From contig JARKOV010000120.1 in NCBI GenBank assembly GCA_029975965.1, positions 1 to 64,000 of the forward strand: a DNA stretch of 64,000 nt, read 5' to 3'. A program made the position numbers and the translations under genes. The DNA comes from Anaerolinea sp. (GTDB lineage: Bacteria; Chloroflexota; Anaerolineae; Anaerolineales; Anaerolineaceae). Each line of letters begins with the position of its first letter. The stretch's first letter is position 1. The notes beneath the pieces are model-generated. The model was not told the origin of the DNA and searched no databases. It saw only the letters and a list, made by a program, of their open reading frames with translations. Of this stretch, positions 53,098-62,264 are shown in pieces.

Positions 53098-54138
53098 ATG
53101 GAAGCACTTCGCGTCGGCGTGATTGGGTTAGGGATGGGCCGCCACCACATCGGCGGATACCAGGGTCATCCGGGTGCGCAGGTGGTCGCCGCGGCCGACA
53201 TGGACGAAAAACGCCTGGTTGAAATCTGTGATAAGTACAACGTGCCGAACCGCTACACCAGCGCGGAGGAGATGCTGGAAAAAGAGCGGCTGGACGTGGT
53301 CAGCGTGGCGACCCCCAACAAGTTCCACAAGGCGTTCAGCGTGGCGGCGCTCCAGGCCGGCTGCCACGTGCTGTGCGAAAAACCGATGGCGATGAGCGCC
53401 GCCGAGGGCCGCGAGATGCTGGCAGCCGCCAGCCAGGCCGGCAAGCGCTTGATGATCAACTTCTCCTACCGTTTCTCCGAGCAGAGCACGGCGCTCAAGC
53501 AACAGGTGGATGCGGGCATCCTGGGCGAGGTGTACTTCGCGCGCACGGTGTGGCACCGCCGGCGCGGGCTGCCCGGTTTTGGCGGCTGGTTCGGACAGAA
53601 AGCGCTCTCGGGCGGCGGCCCGTTGATCGATCTGGGCGTGCACCGCCTGGACCTGGCGCTGTGGCTGATGGGTTACCCGAAACCGGTGTGGGTGCTGGGC
53701 AGCACCTACAACCCGATCGGCGCGGAGCTGGCGGCGAAACAGGGCAAGCAGTTCGACGTGGAAGACCTGGCGGTGGGGCTGGTGAAGTTCGCCAACGGGG
53801 CCACGCTGGTGGTCGAAGCCTCCTGGGCGGCCAACATCAAGGAAAGCGAATTCATGGAGACGCGCCTGTACGGCACGAAAGCCGGGCTGGTGCAGCGCAA
53901 CCTGGACGAGACCTACAAATTCGAGGCCGAGATCTTCCTGGAGAAGGATGGCGCGCACTTCGACATGAAGCTGCACCCGCCCCTGCCCGGCACGACGACC
54001 CCCTACTACCACTTCATCGACGCGATCCTCAACGACCGGCCGCACACCGCCACCGGCGAGGAAGGCTTGCTGGTAATGGAGATCCTCGACGCGCTCTACC
54101 GCTCGGCCGCCGAAGGCGGTCCGGTGGAAATTGTGTAG
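53098..54138 (+). CDS. Gfo/Idh/MocA-family oxidoreductase
   Basis: A 346-residue NAD(P)-dependent dehydrogenase. The Rossmann motif GVIGLGMGRHHIGGY opens the protein; VSVATPNKFHK and HVLCEKPMAMSA (the EKP motif) follow. The C-terminal domain includes GGGPLIDLGVHRLDLALWLMG with the catalytic Asp/His. It follows the kinase fusion gene by 47 bp with a good AAAGGAG. The substrate is probably a sugar or inositol derivative. Confidence 0.9.
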   Translation: MEALRVGVIGLGMGRHHIGGYQGHPGAQVVAAADMDEKRLVEICDKYNVPNRYTSAEEMLEKERLDVVSVATPNKFHKAFSVAALQAGCHVLCEKPMAMSAAEGREMLAAASQAGKRLMINFSYRFSEQSTALKQQVDAGILGEVYFARTVWHRRRGLPGFGGWFGQKALSGGGPLIDLGVHRLDLALWLMGYPKPVWVLGSTYNPIGAELAAKQGKQFDVEDLAVGLVKFANGATLVVEASWAANIKESEFMETRLYGTKAGLVQRNLDETYKFEAEIFLEKDGAHFDMKLHPPLPGTTTPYYHFIDAILNDRPHTATGEEGLLVMEILDALYRSAAEGGPVEIV

Positions 54139-54181
54139 ATCAGCAAGAAGCCCGGCATGGCCGGGCTTCTTGCTGATCTAC
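54135..54181. terminator. 22-bp perfect hairpin carrying both stop codons of convergent genes
   Basis: The arms (54135-54156 and 54160-54181) are exact complements around a three-base ATG loop. The TAG of the Gfo/Idh gene (54136-54138) and the TAG of the enolase-superfamily gene (54180-54178) both fall inside the arms, so it can end transcription in both directions. Confidence 0.75.
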
Positions 54182-55266
54182 AATTGGCTCACCTGATAAC
54201 TGGCCTTCGCCAGCCAGGCGGGGTTGACCTGCACCCCCCAGCCGGCACCCTCGGGGATTTGCACCTTTCCCTCGCGCACCTGCAGGGCAGGCGTGTACAG
54301 CGCTTCCACCTCGGGCCAGGGCTCGATCGAAAACTCCACGTACGGGCCGGCGTTGGGGAGCGCGCCCATCAGGTGCAGGCTGAAGACGGTCACCAGCGAG
54401 AGGTTGGCTGAGTGCGGTATGCAGGGCAAACCGGCCTGCTGCGCCATGCGCGCGACCTGCAGGGCGCGGGTGAGCCCGCCCACGTAACACACGTCCGGTT
54501 GGACGATGTCCACCGCGCGCATGGCGATCATGCGCCGCCACTGCGCCAGGTCCCAATCCTGCTCGCCGCCAGCCACGGGCACATCCAACGCGGCGGCCAC
54601 CTCAGCGGTCCATTCCAGCTCCCAATACGGGCACGGCTCCTCGAAGTGAGCCACGTGATGGGCTTCGAGCAGGCGACCCACCTCGATCGCCCTGGACGGG
54701 GTGTAGCAACTGTTGCCGTCCACCATCAGCGCAGCCCCCTCGCCGATGGCGGCGCGCACCGCCGGGACGAGCGCCTCGGTGCGCCCCGGCCATTGATCCT
54801 GGTCATGCCCGTTGACCTTTCCCACGCGCACCTTGAAGGCTCCGTAACCATACCGCTCCTGCAGCCGCGACAGGCGCTCCGCCTCGTCATCCGGCGTGAT
54901 ATCGCGGCGCATGCTGGAAGCATATACCGGGAACGCGCGCGGCGCGCCGCCCAGCAAGGCGCACACGCTTTTGCCCTCCAGCTTACCGTGCAGGTCCCAT
55001 AAGGCCGTGTCGAGGCCGGCCAGCGCGCGGCACACATACGAGCCGGGGAACTTGTATTCCGCCTCGATGATGCGCTCGCTGAGCGCTTCCCGCGCCAGGG
55101 GGTCGGCGCCCAGCGCGTGCGGCGCCACCTGGCGGTGAAAGACCTGGGCAGAGATATCCGCGTTGTAGGTGGAAATTTGCCCCCAACCTTCCGCGCCATC
55201 CTCGGTGCGGGCGCGGACCAGGCTGAGGGTGGGAGTGGTGAACGTTTCCAGCGAGACAATTTTCAT
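54178..55266 (-). CDS. mandelate racemase/muconate-lactonizing-type enolase-superfamily protein
   Basis: A 362-residue MR/MLE enzyme. Visible are the capping domain, the [10 protein letters not shown] catalytic Lys region, [17 protein letters not shown] (first metal Asp), [17 protein letters not shown] (Glu), and [13 protein letters not shown]. These abstract a proton alpha to a carboxylate, for example in sugar-acid dehydration. The C-terminal catalytic His appears as PHSANLSLV. It is 14 bp downstream of the PTE-like gene on the same strand. An acid-sugar dehydratase is the most likely role given the sugar genes nearby. Confidence 0.85.
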   Translation of the reverse strand: MKIVSLETFTTPTLSLVRARTEDGAEGWGQISTYNADISAQVFHRQVAPHALGADPLAREALSERIIEAEYKFPGSYVCRALAGLDTALWDLHGKLEGKSVCALLGGAPRAFPVYASSMRRDITPDDEAERLSRLQERYGYGAFKVRVGKVNGHDQDQWPGRTEALVPAVRAAIGEGAALMVDGNSCYTPSRAIEVGRLLEAHHVAHFEEPCPYWELEWTAEVAAALDVPVAGGEQDWDLAQWRRMIAMRAVDIVQPDVCYVGGLTRALQVARMAQQAGLPCIPHSANLSLVTVFSLHLMGALPNAGPYVEFSIEPWPEVEALYTPALQVREGKVQIPEGAGWGVQVNPAWLAKASYQVSQL

Positions 55267-55280
55267 CGACAGATCCTCGA

Positions 55281-56267
55281 TTAGCGCACGCGCGCCAGGC
55301 GGCGCAGGATGTTGCCGCCCAACAAGGCGCGGATCGCCTGCGCCTCATACCCCAGGCCGCGCAGGCGCAACTGAATGATCGAAGGCAGGCTGGCCAGGCC
55401 CGGCCCGGCGGCGGTGGATTTCCACAGGGCGTGGTCGGCCAGGTCGGTCGCCAGCGCCACCGAGCCGCTGAAGCCGCCCTGCACCATCTGGTCGAGCAGC
55501 GGCCACAGGTTGCGCTCGGGATCGTACTGGGGGCGAAAAAAGGTATCGTATTCGAGCAAAACACCGGCTTCCGCCAGCTCACGGTGCAGGCCATAGTCGG
55601 GGCGTTTATCCATGTGGCAAAGCACCAGCCGGTGGGGTGAAAAACCCTGGCGCACGAAAAAATCCAGCAGCCGCTCCGCCTGTGCCCCCTTCTCGGTATG
55701 CACCATGACCATTGCACCCGTCTGCCGGGCGGCCTGCGCCGCGCCTTCGAGCAGGTGGAGGGCTGAGTCTTCCAGCGTCGCCTCGCCGGCGCCCTTGATA
55801 AACCCGGCCAGCACCGGCTGGTCCTCATCCGGTCCGAGCGACTCCTGCATGCCGTGCAGCAGCTCCCCGGCGAACCAGTCGCAAGCCTGGCGGGCAGAGA
55901 ACCCCCACAATGGCTCAGCAGGCGAGTAATACTTGCGCCGGTGAAAACCGGTGCACCCGATGATGTGCACCCGACTGGCGGCGGCGAGGCGAGCCAGCAC
56001 GCGCCCGTCGCGCCCGCAGCCATAGGGCTGGCAGTCGAGCAGGCCACCACCACCGGCCTGGCGATAAAACTCCAACTCCTGCAACGCTGCCGGGTAATCG
56101 TCCAGCACCGGCGACCCGGCCGCTGCGCCCTCCACCGGGGCAATCCAGACGTGATTGTGCGCGTCGGTGATGCCGACGTCGTCCGGCGACGCCGGACCTG
56201 TGACCGTGACCACCTGTCGCCAGGCAGGCAGCGTGGACGAAGCCGGGTATGGCAGCTCAGGGCTCAT
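55281..56267 (-). CDS. phosphotriesterase-like amidohydrolase
   Basis: A 328-residue PTE-family metal hydrolase. ITDAHNHVW carries the first metal HxH-like pair (HNH), [12 protein letters not shown] the next His, [12 protein letters not shown] the following one, and [12 protein letters not shown] the metal Asp. Lactonases and phosphotriesterases share this fold, and sugar lactonase activity would fit the following enolase-superfamily gene. The carboxylated-Lys position appears as GFIKGAGEA. The stop region overlaps nothing, and the ATG overlaps the stop of the diguanylate cyclase gene (ATGA). Confidence 0.82.
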   Translation of the reverse strand: MSPELPYPASSTLPAWRQVVTVTGPASPDDVGITDAHNHVWIAPVEGAAAGSPVLDDYPAALQELEFYRQAGGGGLLDCQPYGCGRDGRVLARLAAASRVHIIGCTGFHRRKYYSPAEPLWGFSARQACDWFAGELLHGMQESLGPDEDQPVLAGFIKGAGEATLEDSALHLLEGAAQAARQTGAMVMVHTEKGAQAERLLDFFVRQGFSPHRLVLCHMDKRPDYGLHRELAEAGVLLEYDTFFRPQYDPERNLWPLLDQMVQGGFSGSVALATDLADHALWKSTAAGPGLASLPSIIQLRLRGLGYEAQAIRALLGGNILRRLARVR

Positions 56268-58255
56268 GGGCGCTCCTTCTTGTTGCGCTTTTCGATGTAC
56301 ATACGCGCATCGGCTCGCGAAAGGAGATCATCCAGATTCGCCAGCTTACCCGGCGGCCAGGCCGCCGTGCCCATGCTCAGCGAGAGCTCGTAGGGCCGCT
56401 GGTGGGTGGCGTTAAATTCCGCCACCTGCTCGCCCAGGCGCTTGGCGAGCGGCCCAGTCTCGGGGCGGTCGCTCAGCATTGCCAGGATCGCAAACTCGTC
56501 GCCGCCCATGCGGGCGATGATATCGGCGGTGCGGTAAGTCATTTTCAACACCCGCGCGGCATCCATCAGCGCCTGGTCTCCCTGGCGATGGCCCAGCGTG
56601 TCGTTGATTTCTTTCATGCCGTCGATGTCGGCGAAGATCAACAACAGCATCTTGTTGGCGCGGTGCGCCAGGTGAATCTGTTGCTGCGCCAGGGCGAAAA
56701 AGCCGCGCCGGTTGTACAAGCCGGTCAGCTCATCCATGATGGCCAGCTTTTGGATCTCGTTGTACAGCCGGGCATTTTCCAGCGCGGCTGCCACCTGGTT
56801 GGCAAAGACGGTGAACGCCGGCAGGTCGTTCTCGTAAATCTCGTCTCCCCAGGCCAGCAACGCGCCAAAGGGACGGTCCTTGGCGAACATTGGCAGGTGG
56901 ATGCCGCTGGTGCGGTGGCTGATCCCTAACCTGGGTAGCGCGGCTTCAAAATCGACTGCCGCCGGTGAAGGGACCATTCCCGCAAACATTGGCACCATAT
57001 CCGCCTGGAAGTGCGGCGCGCGCGAGTCGAGCATGCTGAGAGGATGGTTGACGCGCTCGCCCACGCGCAGGCCCTGGAAAGTCGCGCCAAGTTGGGCCTC
57101 GGTTTCAGCCACCGCCTTTGCATCCACCGCAGTGTAGCGCACCACCAGCTCGTTGTTGTCGGGGCTCAACATGGCAATTTGCAGGTGGACACCGAGCTTC
57201 AGCAGCTCTTTGCCGACGGTCTCCATCACCTGGATGGGATCCATGATGGTTTGCAGGTGACCGGCGACCTGGTTCAACGCAGCGATCAGGCGGTTGGCGC
57301 GCTCGAGCTCCATGCTCTTCTGGCGCTCCGCCTCCAACAGGCGGGCTTTCTCCACCACGATGGCCGCCTGGTCGGCAAACAAACTTACCAGGCGTATCTC
57401 CTCCTCAGAAAAGGACCTGCGGCTGCGTTCATCGTTGACGTTGATCACGCCGATCACCCGCCCCTGGATTTTTAAGGGCACCGCCAGCACGCAGCGAATC
57501 CCGCTGTTCTCAAATTGAGGCGAGCGATCTTTCCAGGTCTGGTAATCGTCCACCGCCATCGGCTGCCCGGTGAGGGCAACCTGCCCCGACAGTCCCTCGC
57601 CCAACTGCAGGACGGTGCCGATATACTCGCGGATTCGACCGTACCCGACGGTCAGGATCAGGCGACCATGACCGGCGCCGGGATCCGAATCCGGATCGAG
57701 CAGATACAGGCCACCCATGGGCACATCGACCAGCCGCGCGGCCCGCTCGACGATCGAGTTTAACACGGTGGACAACTCAAATTGCGCGTTGATTTCCAGC
57801 GAGGTCTGGTAGAGCGCTTCGAGCTCGCTGGCGCGGTGTTTCTGCGCGGCCTCGATGCGCATGCGCTCGATCGCGTAGCGGATGGCGCGTTCCAGCAACG
57901 CGCCGTTCACCTGTCCCTTCAGCAGGTAATCCTGCGCGCCGGCCTGCACCGCGCTCAATGCCAGCTCATCATCTTCCAACCCGTTGAGGACCAGGATCGC
58001 CGTATCGGGGGCGATATCGCGCACGCGGCGGACGGCTTCGAGGCAGAGGTTACCGGGCAGGTGAAGGCCCAGCAGCACGGCGTGGAATGGCTCGCGCGCC
58101 AGCCGCGCCAGGCCGCTTTCGAGATCCGGCTCGCAGGCCAGCTCCATCCAGCCAGAGCGGGCCTGGACGCCGTCTGGAACAAGCATCTTTTTCAGCAGGC
58201 CGGTGTCTTCAGGGTTGTCCTCGATGGTTAAAATGCGTATTTTTTCGCCGTTCAG
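56264..58255 (-). CDS. diguanylate cyclase with degenerate receiver and GAF domains
   Basis: The domain order is receiver (first 130 residues), GAF (about 150-310), second GAF (about 330-490) and GGDEF (about 495-663) with MGGDEFAIL intact, so c-di-GMP synthesis is likely. In the receiver, the phosphorylated Asp position reads LLGLHLPG (Gly) and the conserved Thr/Ser reads VLNGLED, while YLLKG keeps the Lys; phosphorylation seems lost. The first standard start is ATG 58186, but the open frame continues upstream with the receiver opening IRILTIEDNPEDTGLLKK, which has no ATG, GTG or TTG. I extend to CTG 58255, about eight bases after GAGG; this start is uncertain. Confidence 0.82.
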   Translation of the reverse strand: MNGEKIRILTIEDNPEDTGLLKKMLVPDGVQARSGWMELACEPDLESGLARLAREPFHAVLLGLHLPGNLCLEAVRRVRDIAPDTAILVLNGLEDDELALSAVQAGAQDYLLKGQVNGALLERAIRYAIERMRIEAAQKHRASELEALYQTSLEINAQFELSTVLNSIVERAARLVDVPMGGLYLLDPDSDPGAGHGRLILTVGYGRIREYIGTVLQLGEGLSGQVALTGQPMAVDDYQTWKDRSPQFENSGIRCVLAVPLKIQGRVIGVINVNDERSRRSFSEEEIRLVSLFADQAAIVVEKARLLEAERQKSMELERANRLIAALNQVAGHLQTIMDPIQVMETVGKELLKLGVHLQIAMLSPDNNELVVRYTAVDAKAVAETEAQLGATFQGLRVGERVNHPLSMLDSRAPHFQADMVPMFAGMVPSPAAVDFEAALPRLGISHRTSGIHLPMFAKDRPFGALLAWGDEIYENDLPAFTVFANQVAAALENARLYNEIQKLAIMDELTGLYNRRGFFALAQQQIHLAHRANKMLLLIFADIDGMKEINDTLGHRQGDQALMDAARVLKMTYRTADIIARMGGDEFAILAMLSDRPETGPLAKRLGEQVAEFNATHQRPYELSLSMGTAAWPPGKLANLDDLLSRADARMYIEKRNKKERP

Positions 58256-58541
58256 ACCCGTTACCTCGTAGAATGGTGGTCGCGTGCGCTGGTGAAATTA
58301 ATGGATGAGCAGAGATGGGTATGCTATCAATATAGCAAGATATTCGTTTTCTGTCTATATGGGCTGGGGTGGAGTTCAGGGGTTTTCAATGTCAGAAAAG
58401 AGCCCTCAAACGGTCAAAGCTCAGTGCTTCCCTGCCCTCTCCCGCGGGAGAGGGTCCTAAATCGGCGCCCTGCGGGACCCCGCCCTCTCAAGGAGGCGGG
58501 GAACCAGAGATTCGGGGGATTGGGTTGATGCCCTGTGGGCC
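58256..58541. other. intergenic stretch with GC hairpins
   Basis: No gene is seen. It includes the perfect 20-bp palindrome CCCTCTCCCGCGGGAGAGGG (58435-58454) and a CCCCGCC/GGCGGGG stem ending at 58501, probably terminators or REP-like repeats downstream of the isomerase gene. Confidence 0.5.
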
Positions 58542-59363
58542 TCAACCACCGGCGAGAAGCGGCTGCAGAAAGCGGATGCCCGCCCGGATGTCGCGCAACT
58601 GCTCAGGACCGGATATCTCGCGCTCGATGGTCACCGCGCCATCGTAACCCAGGCGTTTCAAGCCGGCGAAGAGGGCGGGAAAATCCACCCTGCCCTGACC
58701 GAGCGGGACTTCGACGCCCAGGCTGCGCCCGGAAGTTGGGTATAACCCATCTTTGGCGTGCACCCCGCGCACGTAGCGCCCAACCACGTCCAGCGCATCG
58801 ACCGGGTTGCCCTTGCCATAAATGAGCAGGTTGGCCGGGTCGAGGTTGATGCCCAGGTTGTCCAGCCCGATATCCTCCATCGCCCGCAGCAGGGTCACGG
58901 GGGTCTCCTGGCCGGTCTCGAAGAGGAAATGCAACCCCAGCTCGCCGCAGCGCCCGGCAAGACTGCGCAACGCTTCGATCACGCCCGGGTAGCGCGGGTC
59001 GCTGAGGTCTTCCGGGATAAAGCCGGCATGCGTGACCAGGTCCGGCGCGCCCAGCCAGGCGGCGAACTGCGCCCCGCGCTGCAGCATCGCCAGCCGCCCG
59101 GCGCGGTACGCCTCCGGGACCAGTCCCAGGGTGAGCGGACCCTCGACGAAGTTCCACGCCGCGGGGCCTTCCCAACCGCACCAGAAGGCGGAGATCTCCA
59201 CCCCGTTTGCCCGGCAGGCATTGCGCGCCCGGTCGGCCATTTCCGCCGTGAACAGGCGCGGCTGCCAGCCGCTCAACTGGCAGGTGGGCAGGCCAAGCGC
59301 GCGCACTTTCTCGATTTCCTTTTCTACGTCATCCACCAACGGGACAATCACACCGAGTCTCAT
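58542..59363 (-). CDS. sugar phosphate isomerase/epimerase (AP-endonuclease-2 TIM-barrel family)
   Basis: A 273-residue xylose-isomerase-like TIM barrel. Recognisable parts are the opening MRLGVIVPLVDDVEKEIEKV, LVTHAGFIPEDLSDPRYPGV, FLFETGQETPVTLL with the metal-binding Glu, LGINLDPANLLIYG, VRGVHAKDGLYP and VTIEREISGPEQL. Many members are hydroxypyruvate isomerases, D-psicose epimerases or inositol-catabolic enzymes. AGGAGATAAAC precedes ATG 59363. It lies on the minus strand downstream of the YetF-like gene with an 18-bp gap. Confidence 0.85.
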   Translation of the reverse strand: MRLGVIVPLVDDVEKEIEKVRALGLPTCQLSGWQPRLFTAEMADRARNACRANGVEISAFWCGWEGPAAWNFVEGPLTLGLVPEAYRAGRLAMLQRGAQFAAWLGAPDLVTHAGFIPEDLSDPRYPGVIEALRSLAGRCGELGLHFLFETGQETPVTLLRAMEDIGLDNLGINLDPANLLIYGKGNPVDALDVVGRYVRGVHAKDGLYPTSGRSLGVEVPLGQGRVDFPALFAGLKRLGYDGAVTIEREISGPEQLRDIRAGIRFLQPLLAGG

Positions 59364-59381
59364 GTTTATCTCCTGGGCGAG

Positions 59382-59966
59382 TCACCCGCCCTTCACCTGG
59401 GCGCGCAGCTCGGCGACTTCCTGGGTCAGCTTCTCAAGTTGCGCGATCAACTCGAGGTGGCGTTTTTCGGCTTTTTGAGGCTCGCGTAAAATGAAAGAGA
59501 TGGCGCCCCCCGGCTCCAGGCTGGCGCTTTCGACATCGCTGAGCGAAGCGATCCCCTGCCGGCGGGCGGCGGCGAGCAGCTCGGCTTCGGTGATCAATTC
59601 GCGCCGCATCAGATTGCGGTTGAGCCTGCCACGGTAGATCAAAAATTCGGCGGTGCCTTCCACCAACTCGTCCAGCCGGCGGTGCCCGTAGAGAAAGCGC
59701 ACCACCAGTGCGTTGACCCCCAGGAGGGTCGCTGCGCCGATCAGGCCCCCGGTGACCGACTGGTCGTTGCCAATGATGGCATTCTGCACGGTGTTGGCGA
59801 GCATCAACAGAACGACCAGGTCGAAGGGGTTGAGCTGGGCCAACTCGCGCTTGCCGGCCAGGCGAAGCCCGATGATCAAAAAGAGGTACACGATCACCGG
59901 GCGCAGGATTTTTTCGATCACCGGCAGACCGAGCACGAACATACCGGACAACCATTGAGCATCCAT
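59382..59966 (-). CDS. YetF/DUF421-family membrane protein
   Basis: A 194-residue protein with three N-terminal helices (IVYLFLIIGLRLAGKRELAQL and VVLLMLANTVQNAIIG) and a cytoplasmic C-terminal domain (LIYRGRLNRNLMRRELITEAELLAAARRQG) as in YetF-like DUF421 proteins. The C-terminal tail (EKRHLELIAQLEKLTQEVAEL) is a short coiled coil. Function is unknown for the family; spore-envelope and stress roles have been proposed for some. AGGAGGTGAG precedes the ATG. It may share a transcript with the isomerase gene. Confidence 0.82.
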   Translation of the reverse strand: MDAQWLSGMFVLGLPVIEKILRPVIVYLFLIIGLRLAGKRELAQLNPFDLVVLLMLANTVQNAIIGNDQSVTGGLIGAATLLGVNALVVRFLYGHRRLDELVEGTAEFLIYRGRLNRNLMRRELITEAELLAAARRQGIASLSDVESASLEPGGAISFILREPQKAEKRHLELIAQLEKLTQEVAELRAQVKGG

Positions 59967-60056
59967 CTCTCACCTCCTGATCTGGACATGCTGGCTCGTA
60001 ACACCCAGGCAAATGGAGAAAGGTTACGACACTTCCTCCAACGATTGAGTCGTGGC

Positions 60057-60126
60057 GATTGTGTTTCAGTTTTTGTGTAAAATGTGAGGCAAAGCCCACA
60101 TTTTACACAAAATAGTTTGCACAATC
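60057..60126 (+). repeat. MITE-like element, copy 7, with perfect 8-bp target duplication
   Basis: A 70-bp element from GATTGTGT to GCACAATC flanked by GTCGTGGC on both sides (60049-60056, 60127-60134). The arms TTGTGTAAAATGTGAGG and CCCACATTTTACACAA show a paired substitution relative to the CTGTAAAATG/CATTTTACAG consensus (C-G to G-C). It lies between the YetF-like and sulfatase genes. Confidence 0.88.
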
Positions 60127-60148
60127 GTCGTGGCGACTGCTTTTATGT

Positions 60149-60222
60149 CATGGCTTGTAACTGCTCAGCCAGAAGGTGAAGGAGACGGGGATTTCTCCTC
60201 TACCCTCTGAACCGTTACCATG
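60149..60222 (+). repeat. imperfect long hairpin, homologue of the 19845-19966 leader
   Basis: CATGG, GTAAC and TGCTCAG on the left pair with CTGA, GTTAC and CCATG on the right over about 74 bases; the interior GGAGA/TCTCC also pairs. It shares TGCTCAGCCAGA, GGTGAA and CCTCTGA...CGGTT-like blocks with the leader before the molybdopterin oxidoreductase. It stands 80 bp before the sulfatase ATG and has no terminator T-run. Only two copies are seen, so it could be a dispersed repeat or a structured RNA. Confidence 0.55.
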
Positions 60223-60304
60223 GCTATATTGTAACGCGCCGCAGGTTGCTGCTCAGGGATGGAGTACAATAGAATTCTTAAAACCATTCAAACGGACTGC
60301 CCGG

Positions 60305-62245
60305 ATGGCCACCCTCTTTGGCTGGATTAACCGACATTTGATCCGCTTTAAGCGCCCCCTTGCGCTCGCTTCCACCTGGAAACGACTGGCCGTTTTGGGC
60401 TTTTTTTCGACCTTTTTCTACACCTTCATGGAGTGGCTGTTCTTCGTCACCAAGCCGTCCTTCATGGACCCGATGAAAGCGCTTGAAAAGGTTCTGGTTT
60501 TCTTGCAAGCAGGATACCTGATCTGCCTGACCGTTGGACTTGCGTTCGGGGTTCTTTTTATCCTCAGCACCTTGCCGGTGTTGCGCAAGGCCAACTTCGT
60601 TTTTCTGTGGGTGGCGGCAGGCATACCCGCGTTTCTCCTCTCCGTCACCTTCCTGCTCTGGTTCGACAACTTCACCTATACCACCTTCCAATTCGGCATC
60701 ATTAACAGCCACCGCTACTCGCGGGCAGCTTACCTGTATGGATATCTTGTCGGGCTGTTCTTTGCCTATCGCTGGCTGATCAACGTGCTGGCGCGCCGGA
60801 AACCGGTCGCCTGGCTGGACAAGGCGTTCCTTCCAACCGCTGCGGCGCTGGTCGTTCTGACCCTGCTGACCGCCTGGCAAATCAAGTGGTCCGATTTGAG
60901 CGCTCCAACCCGCCTGGCGCAGGCCGCTTCGTCCACCCCGAATATCATCCTGTTGGGCGGAGACGGAATCAACGCCGACCACATGTCGGTTTACGGATAT
61001 GAACGAGACACCACGCCGGTCATGAAGGAACTGGCGCAGACCTCCCTGCTCGCCGAAAATGCGTTCACCAATTCGGGCAACACCTCGGGGTCGATCATCT
61101 CGATGTTGACCGGCAAACCGGTCGAGGAGACGCGCGTTATCTACCCGCCCGATATTTTGCGCGGCGCAGATGCCTATGAGCACCTCCCAGGGATATTGAA
61201 GCAGCTCGGATACCACTCCGTCGAAATCACCCTTCCTCACTACATCGACGCCTACGCCTTGAACCTTCAAGGGGGCTTTGACGTGATCAACGAGGAAAAC
61301 ATCGCCGACCAGTGGCTCGGCGACGAGCTTTACAAATTGGGCGTTGAGGATGCCGCTTACTTCATGACCAACCTGTACCGGCGAGCGTTGGATCGCCTGC
61401 TGCACATCGCCCGCATCCGCAACATGCCAGACCCCTATAAAATGGTGACCACGACGATCGAGAGCCGCAGCGATCAGCAGCGCGTCGACGAATTGACCCA
61501 CCTGATTGCCACGTCTGACCGGCCCCTGTTTGTTCATGTTCACCTGCTGGTTACCCACGGCGGGCAATTTGACCCCCGCCAGCGGGTATTCTCCGCCGGA
61601 AAAGACCAGACCGGGCCGTGGATGGTCGATTTTTATGACGACGCGATCCTCGATTTCGACACGTATGTCGGCGAGGTGATCTCCGCGCTGAAAGAAACCG
61701 GAAAGCTGGATCAAACGATCCTCGTCATCGGCTCAGACCACGCCCAACAGTACCTTGCCACCGAGAGAATCCCTTTGATGATGCGGTTTCCCAACGGGCA
61801 ATTTGCCGGGCGGTTGAAAAACAATGTTGAGAACCTCTCGATTGCCCCGACCATCCTGGATTACATGGATTTACCCATCCCGGGCTGGATGACAGGCCAC
61901 TCTTTATTGCAAGGCGAGCCGCCTGCCACACGGCCGGTGTTCAGCTCCGGCGTGACCAACGCCATTGACGTCGAAGGGCTCTATTTCCACGATTTGCGAA
62001 AATCTCAGCCCCCTTTCTTCCAATTTGGGTGGTTCAATGTTGTCATCTGCCAGAAATATGCCCGGCTGATTGTTGGAGAGATGACCTGGCAAGTCGGCGA
62101 GATCGCCGGGCATACCGCCCCGTGCGCCGGGGAGAAGGAACCGCGTCTGGATCAAATGCAAAGAATTTTGATCGATCACCTCGCATCGAACGGGTTCGAC
62201 ACCTCCTCCATCACGGATGAGTTGCCGGTCCGCAATGCAAAGTGA
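60305..62245 (+). CDS. membrane-bound sulfatase/LtaS-family enzyme
   Basis: A 646-residue protein. The N-terminal 230 residues contain five membrane segments; a large extracytoplasmic alkaline-phosphatase-fold domain follows. It begins NIILLGGDGINADHMSVYG with metal-ligand Asp, and has NTSGSIISMLTGKP, where a Thr/Ser nucleophile is expected, and VIGSDHAQQY with the later metal Asp-His. Such proteins transfer phosphoglycerol or phosphoethanolamine or cleave sulfate esters on cell-surface glycans. The TACAAT box at 60265-60270 and ATG 60305 define the unit. The next gene starts 19 bp downstream. Confidence 0.83.
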   Translation: MATLFGWINRHLIRFKRPLALASTWKRLAVLGFFSTFFYTFMEWLFFVTKPSFMDPMKALEKVLVFLQAGYLICLTVGLAFGVLFILSTLPVLRKANFVFLWVAAGIPAFLLSVTFLLWFDNFTYTTFQFGIINSHRYSRAAYLYGYLVGLFFAYRWLINVLARRKPVAWLDKAFLPTAAALVVLTLLTAWQIKWSDLSAPTRLAQAASSTPNIILLGGDGINADHMSVYGYERDTTPVMKELAQTSLLAENAFTNSGNTSGSIISMLTGKPVEETRVIYPPDILRGADAYEHLPGILKQLGYHSVEITLPHYIDAYALNLQGGFDVINEENIADQWLGDELYKLGVEDAAYFMTNLYRRALDRLLHIARIRNMPDPYKMVTTTIESRSDQQRVDELTHLIATSDRPLFVHVHLLVTHGGQFDPRQRVFSAGKDQTGPWMVDFYDDAILDFDTYVGEVISALKETGKLDQTILVIGSDHAQQYLATERIPLMMRFPNGQFAGRLKNNVENLSIAPTILDYMDLPIPGWMTGHSLLQGEPPATRPVFSSGVTNAIDVEGLYFHDLRKSQPPFFQFGWFNVVICQKYARLIVGEMTWQVGEIAGHTAPCAGEKEPRLDQMQRILIDHLASNGFDTSSITDELPVRNAK

Positions 62246-62264
62246 CCCTGAAGGGGAGGTGCGC

